Part shown: positions 1 through 8,719 of the stretch, piece after piece
Layout: every line of letters begins with the position of its first letter
How positions within the stretch are numbered: position 1 is the stretch's first letter
Assembly: GCA_017610265.1 (NCBI GenBank)
Contig: JAFCCH010000003.1
Span: 1 to 40,291 of the forward strand
Length of the DNA: 40,291 bases
Source: Nitrososphaerota archaeon
GTDB taxonomy: Archaea > Iainarchaeota > Iainarchaeia > Iainarchaeales > GCA-2688035
Reading direction: 5' to 3'
Notes under the pieces: model-generated
Told to the model about the DNA's origin: nothing
The model's database searches: none
What the model saw: the letters and a program-made list of their open reading frames with translations, nothing else
Translations under genes and position numbers: made by a program

Positions 1-1
1 A

Positions 2-697
2 GACATTCAAACAAAATTCAAAAGGATTCAGCAAGGAGTTGATCCTGCGCCAAATGGCCTTGCACAAGACCGAATTGATTCAAAGCACAGGATGATTATT
101 CCAAAGGAAATGGCACTGCAGCTTTTGAAAGAAGCTAGGCGAAGAAAGAATCTTCCAAGGCTTTTGGAAAGAGGAACACTTATACCATTGTCAAAGGTTG
201 CATTAAGCCTTGGGCTTTCGGGAAGATCTTTGCATGGCAAGGCAGGAATTAACAGCATTAGAGTTGGCAACGGCCGCTATCTCTCAAGGGCTGAAGCGGT
301 AAGGGTTACGGAAACCTACAGGCAGAGCAGATTAAAAAAGAATGCAAGGGCAGAGAAGCCAAAGAAGCCTGCCAAAAAACCAAAGCCTGTTGAAAAAACT
401 GTTAGGAAGCCGATTGAAAAACCTCTTAAGAAACCGGTTGAGAAAAAGCCGGTGGTGAAAAAAGAATTGGTTGAAAAGCCTGTTGAGAAAAAGCCTGTTG
501 AAGAAAGAAAGCCCAAAAAGCCTGTTGTTGACACAGGCGAGAGGGCCGCAAGAAAATGGATTAAATTAAACGCACGCTTTGCAAGTGAGGGGCAAAAAAA
601 GTTTCTTGAAAGGGTTGCAAATCAGGCAAAAGGCCTTTCGCTAGAACAATATGAAAAAGAGATTCTTCCACTTCTTGAAAGAATCCTTTACAGATAA
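2..697 (+). CDS. Lys/Pro-rich basic protein, 5' end outside window
   Basis: The frame is open from base 2, so the first methionine at 92 is probably internal and the gene starts before the window. The visible part has an N-terminal globular section of about 130 residues with a helical stretch around IPKEMALQLLKEARRRK. A linker of about 60 residues follows, built of irregular KKPVEK/RKP repeats. It ends in a compact helical C-terminal domain of about 60 residues (ARKWIKLNARFASEGQ onward). I do not recognise the family. The two folded ends joined by a Lys/Pro linker suggest nucleic-acid or ribosome contact, which is inference. It is one of six small basic proteins scattered through the window with no visible similarity to each other. 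It ends 20 bases from the converging PEP carboxykinase gene. Confidence 0.7.
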   Translation, partial: DIQTKFKRIQQGVDPAPNGLAQDRIDSKHRMIIPKEMALQLLKEARRRKNLPRLLERGTLIPLSKVALSLGLSGRSLHGKAGINSIRVGNGRYLSRAEAVRVTETYRQSRLKKNARAEKPKKPAKKPKPVEKTVRKPIEKPLKKPVEKKPVVKKELVEKPVEKKPVEERKPKKPVVDTGERAARKWIKLNARFASEGQKKFLERVANQAKGLSLEQYEKEILPLLERILYR

Positions 698-717
698 AAA
701 AAAGAAATTGGGAAGAG

Positions 718-2577
718 TTATTTTTCAAACTCTTCCGGCTGAACAACTGGCTTGCCGTGTTCTTTTCTAGCTTCCTGCAACCTTTTCTTCTGTTGCTCAA
801 AGTGATCCCAGAAAACCTGTGGAATGTCCTTTTCTTCCTTGAAGATTTTTTCAATCCTGTTCATCTTGTCAAGATATTTGTCAAGCCTTACCGAAAACTG
901 CTTGTTGTATGCCTGCTTTGAGTAATCTTCTTCATTGTTTTCTTTAAACAATGCTTCGAGATCCTCATACTTTGGAATAAGACCTATTGGAGTCTCTATT
1001 GCTGCATAGTTTCCGTGTACTCTCCCTTCCATCCAAAGAGCCCAGATCTTTTTGTCAAGCATTCCGTTAAGGTATTTGCCGTCCTCTTTTAGGAAGTAAT
1101 TTGTTGAAAATATTTTTATTGGCTTGTCAAGGTGGTCTCCGAAACGAAGGTGACTGTTGATATATGTTGACAACGGCACGGTTAGGAAATCAATATTTGC
1201 CATTGGGTTGTGCACAAGCTTTCCCTCTGCTCCAAGAGTTGCAGCAGTTGTTTCGCTTTCAAGGATTACTCCAAGGAAAACACCGTGTGCCCAGCTAAGA
1301 GATTCTGCTACAGGAACACTTGTGTCAGAATTTCTGCCACCGTAAATAAATCCACTTACAGGAACCCCTTTTGGATCGTCTGCGTGCGGGTCAGCATTTT
1401 CAAGGTCACTTATTCTGATGGTGTATCTGGCATTCTTGTGAGCAAGAGGAATTTCTTTTCGGTCCTTTCCCTTTTTGCCCTCAGTCCATTCGCCTAAAAA
1501 GTTTACTCCATCTTTTGGAGTTTCGGTTCCCATTCCAAGCCAGAAGGGCTTTCCGTCCTTAATTAAAACATTTGAAAAGATTATTTCCCTCGGCGTTGTT
1601 AGAACCTTTTGAATTATTGGATCGTTCTTTTTGTTAACATCCCTTATAATTCCAAAAATCCCCTGCTCGATGTTTACTGCATGGGCAATTCCTGCTTCAT
1701 TAATTCTAATGTAAGCAATATCGTCTCCGATAATTGTCTGCCCTGACATCATTGCAGTGCTTGTCTTTCCACAAGCTGAAGGGAATGCCCCTGTAAAGTA
1801 TGTAACTCTGTCCTTTCCCTTTGGATGAATTCCCATTACAAACATGTGTTCTGTCAGCCAGTTTTCCTGGCTTGCCTTCTTGATTGCAAGCCTTAAAGCA
1901 AGCTTTTTTAGGCCAACGCTGTTTCCTGCATACTGGTTGTTAACAGTTAGAACACGGTTTTCCTGTAAGTCAACGTAGATTCTTCTTTTGTCAACATTTT
2001 TTGTGACACTGCCTTCCATTTCCCCTGCAGAGTGAACAAAGTAAAAGAAGTTCTTTGGATCCTTCAATTTCTTAAATTGTGAGAAGCCCTGCCTGTAAAG
2101 AATGTCTTCTGAGTGGCAGACATATGTTGAATCAGTCAACTGCAAAGCGGCAATTGAGAATTTGCTGTCTAGTGGGCCAAGGCAGAAAAACCTTACAAAC
2201 AGTTCCTTGCCTTTCATGCACCCGTTCATTATGTCAAGAACCTCTTTTAGGCCCTCTTCTCTTGCAACAGTGTTAATCTTCTTTGAAATTTCCGTTCCTT
2301 TCGGAAGTAAAATCTTTGTGTTTGCCTTGTCTCTTGCCTGGTCCTTTGGCCCGTCAAAGTGAACAGTGTGACCTTCAAGCGCAAGCTTTGTTTCCTCTTT
2401 GTTTTCAATTGACTTATTTCTGATGTATTCAACATCTTCCTTGTTGTCAGACAAGACTGTTACCTTTTCAGGCTTACAGAGGCTAACAAACTGCTCAATT
2501 ACTTTCTCAACATTTTTGTTGTTTATTTCTTTTAGCGTATCTAAACTTTTTTTGTCCAAAATTTTTTCCAAACTCAT
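718..2577 (-). CDS. pckG: phosphoenolpyruvate carboxykinase (GTP)
   Basis: Cytosolic enzyme converting oxaloacetate and GTP to PEP, CO2 and GDP, the entry step of gluconeogenesis; it can also run toward oxaloacetate. About 619 residues, normal for the GTP family. Seen directly: the P-loop FPSACGKTSTAM at about residues 265-276, the metal-binding GDDIAYIR at about 284-291, the upstream FVRFFCLGP block, and ESLSWAHGVFLG near the C-terminal third. The longest frame opens at a GTG at 2586, but GGAG at 2586-2589 sits eight bases before the ATG at 2577, so I place the start there. It follows the aminotransferase by 47 bases on the same strand and probably shares its transcript. With enolase and PFOR in the same window, a gluconeogenic direction is the likely role. 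Confidence 0.97.
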   Translation of the reverse strand: MSLEKILDKKSLDTLKEINNKNVEKVIEQFVSLCKPEKVTVLSDNKEDVEYIRNKSIENKEETKLALEGHTVHFDGPKDQARDKANTKILLPKGTEISKKINTVAREEGLKEVLDIMNGCMKGKELFVRFFCLGPLDSKFSIAALQLTDSTYVCHSEDILYRQGFSQFKKLKDPKNFFYFVHSAGEMEGSVTKNVDKRRIYVDLQENRVLTVNNQYAGNSVGLKKLALRLAIKKASQENWLTEHMFVMGIHPKGKDRVTYFTGAFPSACGKTSTAMMSGQTIIGDDIAYIRINEAGIAHAVNIEQGIFGIIRDVNKKNDPIIQKVLTTPREIIFSNVLIKDGKPFWLGMGTETPKDGVNFLGEWTEGKKGKDRKEIPLAHKNARYTIRISDLENADPHADDPKGVPVSGFIYGGRNSDTSVPVAESLSWAHGVFLGVILESETTAATLGAEGKLVHNPMANIDFLTVPLSTYINSHLRFGDHLDKPIKIFSTNYFLKEDGKYLNGMLDKKIWALWMEGRVHGNYAAIETPIGLIPKYEDLEALFKENNEEDYSKQAYNKQFSVRLDKYLDKMNRIEKIFKEEKDIPQVFWDHFEQQKKRLQEARKEHGKPVVQPEEFEK

Positions 2578-2624
2578 TTTCATCACTCCTTTTTTAAAAT
2601 TCGATCCAATTTTTCATCGGACCT

Positions 2625-3911
2625 TTATTTGCCCTTACATGCTTTGTAGACATTGTCAAACAATTCGTCCAGCAAAGGGAACGGCGTTGAAGAGAAAGCA
2701 ATTCTAAGAAGCTTTCCCATTGCAATAAGGCCTGTGTTGTACTCTTTCAAAAGAGTTTGCCTTACTTCTTCTGCTTCCAGGTCCTTTAACTCAAGGCACA
2801 TAAAATAGCCTGAGTTGAATGGCAGTGGCTCAAAGAAGTCATTGTATTCAGGGTGCTTTTCCAGAATTTCCTTAACTTTGTCATACCTTTTTTTCAAAGT
2901 GCCAAATTTCTCAGCCTTTTGCGCCTGGTAATCCGGATCGTTGAAGGATTTCAAAATCAATGACTGGGAAATATGAGGAGCATTGGAAATGTTTCCTCTT
3001 ACAGCTCCTGATGTCTTGTCAGCCAAGGCATTGTACAATTCTGCATTGCCTCCCTTTATTGCAAAAGTAATAAATCCAACCCTAAAGCCCCAAACATAGT
3101 CTTCTTTTGTGGCTCCGTCAACCTTTACTGCCAAAACATTTTCGTGAATGTCGGCAAGCTTTGAGAAAAGGGATTCTTTGAAGATCCCTCCTTTGTAAAC
3201 AAGGCCAAAATAGGCGTCGTCAACCAAAACAATAATCTTTTTTCCGTTTTCAGCAGCTTCTTTGACAACAGAGACTATTTCCTTTACCTCTTTCTCTATA
3301 GGAGTATAGCCTGTTGGATTATTAGGAAAATTCAGGAGAACAACTTTTTTCTCACCCTCTGAATTAAACTTTTCCTTCAAACCCTCAAGGTTAAAGCCCT
3401 TATCTTTGAACAAGGGAAAGCCAGCTATCTTGGCTCCAAAACCGTTTATAAAAATCAACTTGTAATTTTCCCAAAATGGTTCTGGGACAATCAGCTCTTC
3501 TCCCTCGTCAAGGAATAAGTAAGCATTTATTGAAAGTGCATGGGTTAATGCATTAGCAACAACAGGCAAACTTGTTTCAGCCTTTAGAGAAGGATTCTTT
3601 TCAAAAATTAGTTTCTTCCAGGCTTCCCTCAATTCTTTCTTGCCGTAACTTGGTGCATAATTAAAAGCATCTTTTTTGTCCAGCTGAACAAGTTTTGAAA
3701 TTGTGTTAAGGGCAAGGGGGCTTCCATCGTCCTCTAAAGCCATTCCAATTGACGCATTTATTTTTTTGCCCCTGGCATCTGCAGCCTGGGCTAAAATCCC
3801 CTTTTTTGGGAAAAAAATGGCTTTGCCTTTCTTTGAAAGCAAATCTGCCACTGTTTTAGAATTCTTTGAAATTGTTTCATTAAGCTCTTCAGCTTGTGCA
3901 TTTAACTGCAT
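2625..3911 (-). CDS. class I/II PLP-dependent aminotransferase
   Basis: Fold-type I aminotransferase of 428 residues, a typical length. Visible family marks are NFPNNPTGYTP (the NPTG substrate/cofactor loop), VLVDDAYFGLVY (Asp contacting the pyridine nitrogen and the following Tyr), the probable PLP lysine in DGATKEDYVWGFRVGF, and a downstream Arg-containing LLRIAFSS segment for the alpha-carboxylate. Substrate cannot be read from the sequence; aspartate or alanine type is likely. Aspartate or alanine transamination would feed oxaloacetate or pyruvate to the PEP carboxykinase encoded 47 bases downstream, which is inference from context. The start ATG has GGTGA seven bases upstream. The gene lies between prs (63 bases upstream) and pckG. 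Confidence 0.92.
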   Translation of the reverse strand: MQLNAQAEELNETISKNSKTVADLLSKKGKAIFFPKKGILAQAADARGKKINASIGMALEDDGSPLALNTISKLVQLDKKDAFNYAPSYGKKELREAWKKLIFEKNPSLKAETSLPVVANALTHALSINAYLFLDEGEELIVPEPFWENYKLIFINGFGAKIAGFPLFKDKGFNLEGLKEKFNSEGEKKVVLLNFPNNPTGYTPIEKEVKEIVSVVKEAAENGKKIIVLVDDAYFGLVYKGGIFKESLFSKLADIHENVLAVKVDGATKEDYVWGFRVGFITFAIKGGNAELYNALADKTSGAVRGNISNAPHISQSLILKSFNDPDYQAQKAEKFGTLKKRYDKVKEILEKHPEYNDFFEPLPFNSGYFMCLELKDLEAEEVRQTLLKEYNTGLIAMGKLLRIAFSSTPFPLLDELFDNVYKACKGK

Positions 3912-3974
3912 TTTTAACTCACCTAAAAAATTAGAAAGAATTTGTTTTTAAAACAAGAAGCCTTGAAGAAAACG

Positions 3975-4919
3975 TTAAATTCCGTCAAAAAGGCTGCTTA
4001 CAGACTCATTTGAGTGAATTCTATTAATTGCCTTGGCAAAAAGCCCTGCAACGGTCAAAATAGACATTTTTTTGCTCTTGCCGCCCTCTTGTGGAATGCT
4101 GTCTGTTACAACAACTGCGTCAATTCCGCTTTTTTCAATTCTTTCAAAGGCAGGGCCTGAGAAAAGACCGTGGGAGGCACAAACAAAGACTTTTTCGCTG
4201 CCATTTTCCTTCAAGGCATTTGCGGCGGCACAAATTGTTCCAGCTGTGTCAATCATGTCATCAAACATTACACAATTTTTTCCCTTTGCATCTCCAATTA
4301 CATGCATTGCCTCTGCAACACCTGCCTTTGGCCTTGCCTTGTTAATTATTGCAAGCTCTGTTCCAAGGGCCTTTGCAATCTTTGTACCGTTCTTTGCACT
4401 TCCAGCGTCTGGCGCAACAACAAGCAAATTTTCAAGGCCTTTTTCCTTAATGTGCTTTATTAGTATTACAGAACCTGTAAGGTTGTCAACAGGAATGTCA
4501 AAAAAGCCCTGAATTTGATCTGAGTGAAGGTCCATTGTCAGAACACGGTCTGCTCCTGCCTTTTCAATAAGGTTTGCAACAAGCTTTGCGCTGATAGGCT
4601 CACGCGACGCCGCCTTTCTGTCCTGCCTTGCATATCCAAAATAGGGCATTACGGCAGTAATTCTTGCAGCGCTTGACCTTTTGGCTGCGTCAATTAAAAT
4701 AAGCAATTCCATTAAATTTTCTGAAACAGGCTTGCAGGTGCTTTGCACAAGAAAAAGGTCTGTTCCGCGAACATCCTCCAAAAAGCGGACATATTGCTCC
4801 CCGTCGTTAAATCGCTTTAATTCAACCTTTCCCAAATCTGTTCCAATAAATGAAGCAATTTCCCTTGCAAGCGCCGGATTGCCACTTCCTCCAAATACCT
4901 TGAGATTGTGATTGTTCAA
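3975..4919 (-). CDS. prs: ribose-phosphate pyrophosphokinase
   Basis: Makes PRPP from ribose-5-phosphate and ATP for nucleotide, histidine and tryptophan synthesis. The 314 residues contain MPYFGYARQDRK (ATP-binding flexible loop), TMDLHSDQIQGFFDIPVDNL, a VAPDAGSAKNG stretch, and the PRPP-binding loop VMFDDMIDTAGT. Length and motifs fit the classical class I enzyme common in bacteria rather than the shorter form of many archaea. No ATG lies near the N-terminus. The start is a TTG at 4919 with GGGGG six bases upstream, which is a convincing ribosome site. It is first in a same-strand run followed by the aminotransferase and pckG, with modest gaps, so co-transcription is possible. Confidence 0.96.
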   Translation of the reverse strand: MNNHNLKVFGGSGNPALAREIASFIGTDLGKVELKRFNDGEQYVRFLEDVRGTDLFLVQSTCKPVSENLMELLILIDAAKRSSAARITAVMPYFGYARQDRKAASREPISAKLVANLIEKAGADRVLTMDLHSDQIQGFFDIPVDNLTGSVILIKHIKEKGLENLLVVAPDAGSAKNGTKIAKALGTELAIINKARPKAGVAEAMHVIGDAKGKNCVMFDDMIDTAGTICAAANALKENGSEKVFVCASHGLFSGPAFERIEKSGIDAVVVTDSIPQEGGKSKKMSILTVAGLFAKAINRIHSNESVSSLFDGI

Positions 4920-4992
4920 AAAAGACCCCCTATGCTAAAAAGGAAGCACATTGTTTTTAAAAAAAGAATTGAAGTTTAATTAATTGAAGCAA

Positions 4993-5454
4993 ATGGTAAA
5001 AGATTTGATTAAACAGCAGTTTAGAGCGCTTGAAGCAATTGTCGCAAACCCTAATTTGCCTGTTGTTGACAAAGTAAAAGCAATGAGGATGTATGAACGG
5101 TTTTTAAGCAGGCAAACAGGCATTACCCTAAGAGCATTAAAGGAAGCAGGCCATATTGTGAGATACAAAGGCCTTTCAAAAACACAGGTTTTGAACGAAT
5201 TAAGGGCTCTTGAAAATATTTTTGTTGAAGGCGCATTGAAAAGTGCAAGGGAAGTTGGAACACCCCTTACAAGGGCAGAATGCAGGGAAATGTTTTCAAA
5301 TTACGTAGACCAGCATTTTAAGATAAAAATTGGAAGGGAATTGAGGAAAAAAAGAATTGAAACCATTGCAAAAGCCAGAAAGGCAAAAACAGGGCAGGCA
5401 AAGGTCGCAAAAAAGGTTGTTAGAAAACCAAGACCAAGAAAATTAAGACCCTAG
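4993..5454 (+). CDS. small basic alpha-helical protein, unknown
   Basis: About 153 residues, mainly predicted helix (QQFRALEAIVANPNLP, KAMRMYERFLSRQ, LSKTQVLNELRALENIF), ending in a strongly basic tail of KAR, RKP and RPRK. I do not recognise the family. A TTG codon in frame at 4984 is an alternative start. A TATA-like run at 4953-4966 lies about 27 bases before 4984, so the transcript probably begins at or just before that codon and the ATG at 4993 would have almost no leader. It is divergent from prs and sits alone before enolase. The tail resembles those of the other small basic proteins here and could bind nucleic acid, but nothing shows this directly. Confidence 0.75.
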   Translation: MVKDLIKQQFRALEAIVANPNLPVVDKVKAMRMYERFLSRQTGITLRALKEAGHIVRYKGLSKTQVLNELRALENIFVEGALKSAREVGTPLTRAECREMFSNYVDQHFKIKIGRELRKKRIETIAKARKAKTGQAKVAKKVVRKPRPRKLRP

Positions 5455-5522
5455 AATAGATTTTTAAACTAGTTTAAGATTTAATAGAATTAAGAGATTT
5501 TTTTCAGTAGGAGGAAAAAGAA

Positions 5523-6749
5523 ATGGCAAGCGAAATTAAAAAAGTTTTTGGAAGGCAGGTTTTGGACAGCAGGGGAAATCCAACAGTTGAAGCTGAGATT
5601 CACATAGACAAGGGAATTTTTACAGGAATTGTTCCAAGCGGCGCAAGCACAGGCGCAAACGAGGCCCTTGAGTTAAGGGACAAAGGCAATTCATTTATGG
5701 GAAAGGCAGTAACAAAAGCCGTTTCAAATGTTAACAAAAAGATTGCAGGCAAGATTATTGGAATGGACTGCACCTGCCTAAAGGAAATTGACCAGGCGAT
5801 GCTTGAATTGGATGGAACAGACAACAAGGAAAACCTTGGCGCAAACGCAATTCTTGCCGTTAGCATGGCAGCATGCAGAGCAGGCGCGGCCGAAAATGGA
5901 TTGACACTTTACGAGTACATTGCAAGTGTAAGCAAGAACAAGGGAATTACTTTGCCAACTCCTCAAATGAACATAATGAACGGCGGAAAGCACGCAGGCC
6001 TTGAAGAAGACATTCAGGAACAGATGATTGTTGCAAGCGGGGCAAAAACTTACAGCGAGGCAGTGCAAGCAAGCGTTGAAACCTATCATACTTTGAAAAA
6101 AATTCTTAAGAAAAAGTTTGGTTCACAGGCAACCCTTTTGGGAGACGAAGGCGGAGAAGAAGCAGGTTATGGCAACATAACAAACCTTGCGATTGACGCA
6201 GCTTCATCAGAATTTTTCTTAAACGGAAAATACAAGCTTTACGGCAAAGAATATTCGCCAGGAGAGCTTGTGGATTTTTACTCAGACCTGATTGGAACAT
6301 ACAAAAACATTATTTCTTTGGAAGACGGCATGGCTGAAGAAGACTGGGAGGGATGGCAAACCCTAACAAGAAAAATTGGCGGAAAAATCCAGATTGTTGG
6401 AGACGACCTTCTTGTAACAAACCCCAAAAGAATTGCAAAAGCGATTAAGGAAAAAAGCTGCAATGCTTTGCTTTTGAAAATAAACCAGATTGGCTCAATT
6501 ACAGAGTCAATTGAAGCAGCAAAGGCAAGCAAGGACGCAGAATGGGGAGTTGTAGTAAGCCATAGGTCAGGTGAAACAGAAGATTCGTTCATTGCAGATT
6601 TCCTGGTAGGAATTGACGCCGGGCAAAGCAAGCTTGGAGCACCTGCAAGAAGCGAAAGAAATGCCAAATACAACCAGCTGCTCAGAATAGAAGACAGTCT
6701 TGGGAAAAAAGCCGTTTATTATGGCAGAAACGCCGTTAGGAGCCAGTAA
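5523..6749 (+). CDS. eno: enolase (phosphopyruvate hydratase)
   Basis: Interconverts 2-phosphoglycerate and PEP in glycolysis and gluconeogenesis. The 408 residues are slightly shorter than the usual 420-430. The active-site set is intact: the PSGASTGANEALELRD loop, NGGKHAG, GDEGG, an Asp in LAIDAASSEFF, ISLEDGMAEEDW, GDDLLVTNP, the catalytic lysine in LLLKINQIGS, and SHRSGETED. The residue after GDEGG is Glu where most enolases have Phe, a minor variant. AGGAGG lies just upstream of the ATG. A TATA-like TTTTTAAAC at about 5461-5469 implies a leader of roughly 35 bases, unlike the leaderless genes around it. It supplies or uses the PEP made by PckG. Confidence 0.97.
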   Translation: MASEIKKVFGRQVLDSRGNPTVEAEIHIDKGIFTGIVPSGASTGANEALELRDKGNSFMGKAVTKAVSNVNKKIAGKIIGMDCTCLKEIDQAMLELDGTDNKENLGANAILAVSMAACRAGAAENGLTLYEYIASVSKNKGITLPTPQMNIMNGGKHAGLEEDIQEQMIVASGAKTYSEAVQASVETYHTLKKILKKKFGSQATLLGDEGGEEAGYGNITNLAIDAASSEFFLNGKYKLYGKEYSPGELVDFYSDLIGTYKNIISLEDGMAEEDWEGWQTLTRKIGGKIQIVGDDLLVTNPKRIAKAIKEKSCNALLLKINQIGSITESIEAAKASKDAEWGVVVSHRSGETEDSFIADFLVGIDAGQSKLGAPARSERNAKYNQLLRIEDSLGKKAVYYGRNAVRSQ

Positions 6750-6750
6750 A

Positions 6751-6762
6751 GGTTTAAAAACC
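6751..6762 (+). promoter_or_regulatory. TATA-like box for the CNNM-type gene
   Basis: GGTTTAAAAACC begins one base after the enolase stop and is centred about 27 bases before the ATG at 6783. There is no ribosome-binding motif between them. This spacing predicts a leaderless transcript, so the downstream gene has its own promoter despite following enolase by only 33 bases. Confidence 0.6.
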
Positions 6763-6782
6763 ACGAGAGCGTTATTTTTCTC

Positions 6783-8027
6783 ATGTTAGAGCTAGACTTG
6801 ATTTTTTTGGCAGTTCTTCTAGTATTAAGTGCATTCTTTTCAGGCACTGAAACAGCACTTGTTTCAGTCGAAAGAGTAAAAATAAGGCAGCTTGTAAAAA
6901 AGAACAACAAAAGCGCAAAGCTTGTTGAAGAATTTCAGTCAAACCCGCAAAAAATGCTGACAGCAATTCTTATTGGAAACAACCTTGTCAACATTGCAGG
7001 CGCGGCAATTGCAACAAACATTGCAACCCAAATGTTTCAAAACTTTGGAATTGGAATAGCAGTCGGAGTAATGACCTTTCTCGTCCTTGTACTGGGAGAA
7101 ATAACGCCAAAAAGCCTTGCTGTCCAAAACGCGGAAAAGGTTTCGCTCATTGTCATCAGGCCAATTAAATGGCTTACAATGGTTTTAAGCCCAATTATCT
7201 GGTTCCTAAACGGCTTTACCCATGTTATAATCAGAATAATTGGCACGACCGAAGTAGACGGCATGACAGAACAGGACATTAAAACAATGGTTACAATGGG
7301 AGCAGAGGCAGGGGCAATCCACGAAAAAGAAAAGCAAATGATTCACCGAATTTTTAAATTCAACGACATAAGCGTTGAAGACGTAATGACTCCGAGAAGT
7401 GAAATGAAAGCAATTCCTGAAACAAGCACTTTGGAAGACATAAGTGAAGTTCTTGCAGACACACCCTACAGCAGGCTTCCGGTTTACAGAAAAACACCTG
7501 ACGAAATAATTGGAATTTTTTACTCAAAGGATGCATGGGATTATTTGGCAGAAGGAAAAACAGGCACGCCTGTGAAAAAATTGATAAGACCTGTTTTCTA
7601 CGCCCACCAAACAAAAAAGATTGACAAGCTATTGGCAGAATTTCAACTGACAAGAAACAACATGGCAATTGTTGTAGACGACTACGGCGGAGTGCTTGGA
7701 ATCGCAACACTTGAAGACCTCTTGGAAGAGATTGTTGGAGAAATTGTTGACGAAACAGAAATTCCAAAGGTTACAGCTCTGGAAAACAATGTCTTTGAAG
7801 CAGACGGAAAGGCCTCCCTGAGCGAAGTCAACCAGGTTTTGAAAACCAAGTGGAAAAGCCAGGAGTTTAACACACTCAGCGGATTTATAATTGAAAAGCT
7901 TGACAGGCTTCCAATCCAAAACGAGGAAATAACGGTTGGACGATATATCCTAAAGGCAGTCAATGTAAAAGAGCCAAAGATTATCAGAATAAAAATAATG
8001 CGAAAGGAAAGCGCAAAAAAAACCTAA
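6783..8027 (+). CDS. CNNM/CorC-type membrane protein with CBS pair
   Basis: A 414-residue inner-membrane protein of the DUF21 (CNNM transmembrane)-CBS-CorC/HlyC architecture. The first roughly 160 residues hold several hydrophobic segments (LDLIFLAVLLVLSAFFS, then two more around residues 60-150) with GEITPKSLA, a conserved DUF21 motif. Two CBS motifs follow (VEDVMTPRSEM and the segment ending MAIVVDDYGGVLGIATLEDL). The final 90 residues form the transporter-associated domain (EADGKASLSEVNQVL). Family members act in Mg2+ or Co2+ efflux and homeostasis, and the CBS pair usually senses adenine nucleotides. The exact ion is not determinable here. The stop overlaps the converging basic-protein gene by four bases. 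Confidence 0.93.
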   Translation: MLELDLIFLAVLLVLSAFFSGTETALVSVERVKIRQLVKKNNKSAKLVEEFQSNPQKMLTAILIGNNLVNIAGAAIATNIATQMFQNFGIGIAVGVMTFLVLVLGEITPKSLAVQNAEKVSLIVIRPIKWLTMVLSPIIWFLNGFTHVIIRIIGTTEVDGMTEQDIKTMVTMGAEAGAIHEKEKQMIHRIFKFNDISVEDVMTPRSEMKAIPETSTLEDISEVLADTPYSRLPVYRKTPDEIIGIFYSKDAWDYLAEGKTGTPVKKLIRPVFYAHQTKKIDKLLAEFQLTRNNMAIVVDDYGGVLGIATLEDLLEEIVGEIVDETEIPKVTALENNVFEADGKASLSEVNQVLKTKWKSQEFNTLSGFIIEKLDRLPIQNEEITVGRYILKAVNVKEPKIIRIKIMRKESAKKT

Positions 8028-8671
8028 ATCCCATGCTGGCTTCTTGCCTTGAAAATGTCTGCAACCGTAATCATTTCCTCAGCCTTTTCAAAAAAGGCAG
8101 GGCCTCTTTTTCTGTAGAGTTCAGATGAAGCAGAATAAAGCTTTGAGATGGTTAGAGCATGGCTTGGATCAGGCATTTCATGCCTTAAGAATTTTAATTC
8201 CTGCTTGTTTGCAAGGGATTCAAGGCTACTGGCAATAATTCCGGAATGGCTTTTTGGAGTGTCGGTAACCAAGAGATGAATAAGTATTCCTGCATTTTTA
8301 AAATGCTGTTTTGAAATCTGTTTTGAAAGATTTTTAAAATTTGTTTCAGCCATTTGAGATGCATTGGAAAGATTGCGCTTTTGAGCAGGAGAAAGCTTTG
8401 TCTTAAACGGTTTTTCTCCTGGCCACTTTATTGTCTTTATGAGCTTGTTTCTCTCAGCAGAAACCATCCTAATGACCTCAGGATTAGGCCTTTTGCTTCC
8501 ATAGGCTCTGCTCAAAAGTCTTGAGTAAGCAACAAATCGTTCGTTGCCGCCTCTTGTAACCTTTAAAACAGCCGAAAGCTGGCGCCTTGCCCTGTCAACA
8601 GAAACCAATGACCTCTGACCACGCTTGCGAACAGGCCTTTTTCTAACAGGTTTTTTTGTTTTTACAGGCAT
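8024..8671 (-). CDS. basic protein of unknown function
   Basis: About 215 residues with an N-terminal run of KKPVRKRPVRKRGQR and a larger, mostly helical body. I do not recognise the family. The frame extends to a TTG at 8680, but the ATG at 8671 is preferred. A TATA-like GTATTTAAG at 8700-8708 on the opposite strand predicts transcription starting close to it. It ends four bases inside the converging CNNM-type gene. Its basic N-terminus matches the character of the other small basic proteins in the window, although no residue-level similarity to them is visible. A role on DNA, RNA or ribosomes is only a guess from charge. Confidence 0.75.
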   Translation of the reverse strand: MPVKTKKPVRKRPVRKRGQRSLVSVDRARRQLSAVLKVTRGGNERFVAYSRLLSRAYGSKRPNPEVIRMVSAERNKLIKTIKWPGEKPFKTKLSPAQKRNLSNASQMAETNFKNLSKQISKQHFKNAGILIHLLVTDTPKSHSGIIASSLESLANKQELKFLRHEMPDPSHALTISKLYSASSELYRKRGPAFFEKAEEMITVADIFKARSQHGI

Positions 8672-8719
8672 CTTAACCAATAAGAATTTGTTTTTCTAAG
8701 TATTTAAGCCTTGGCAATA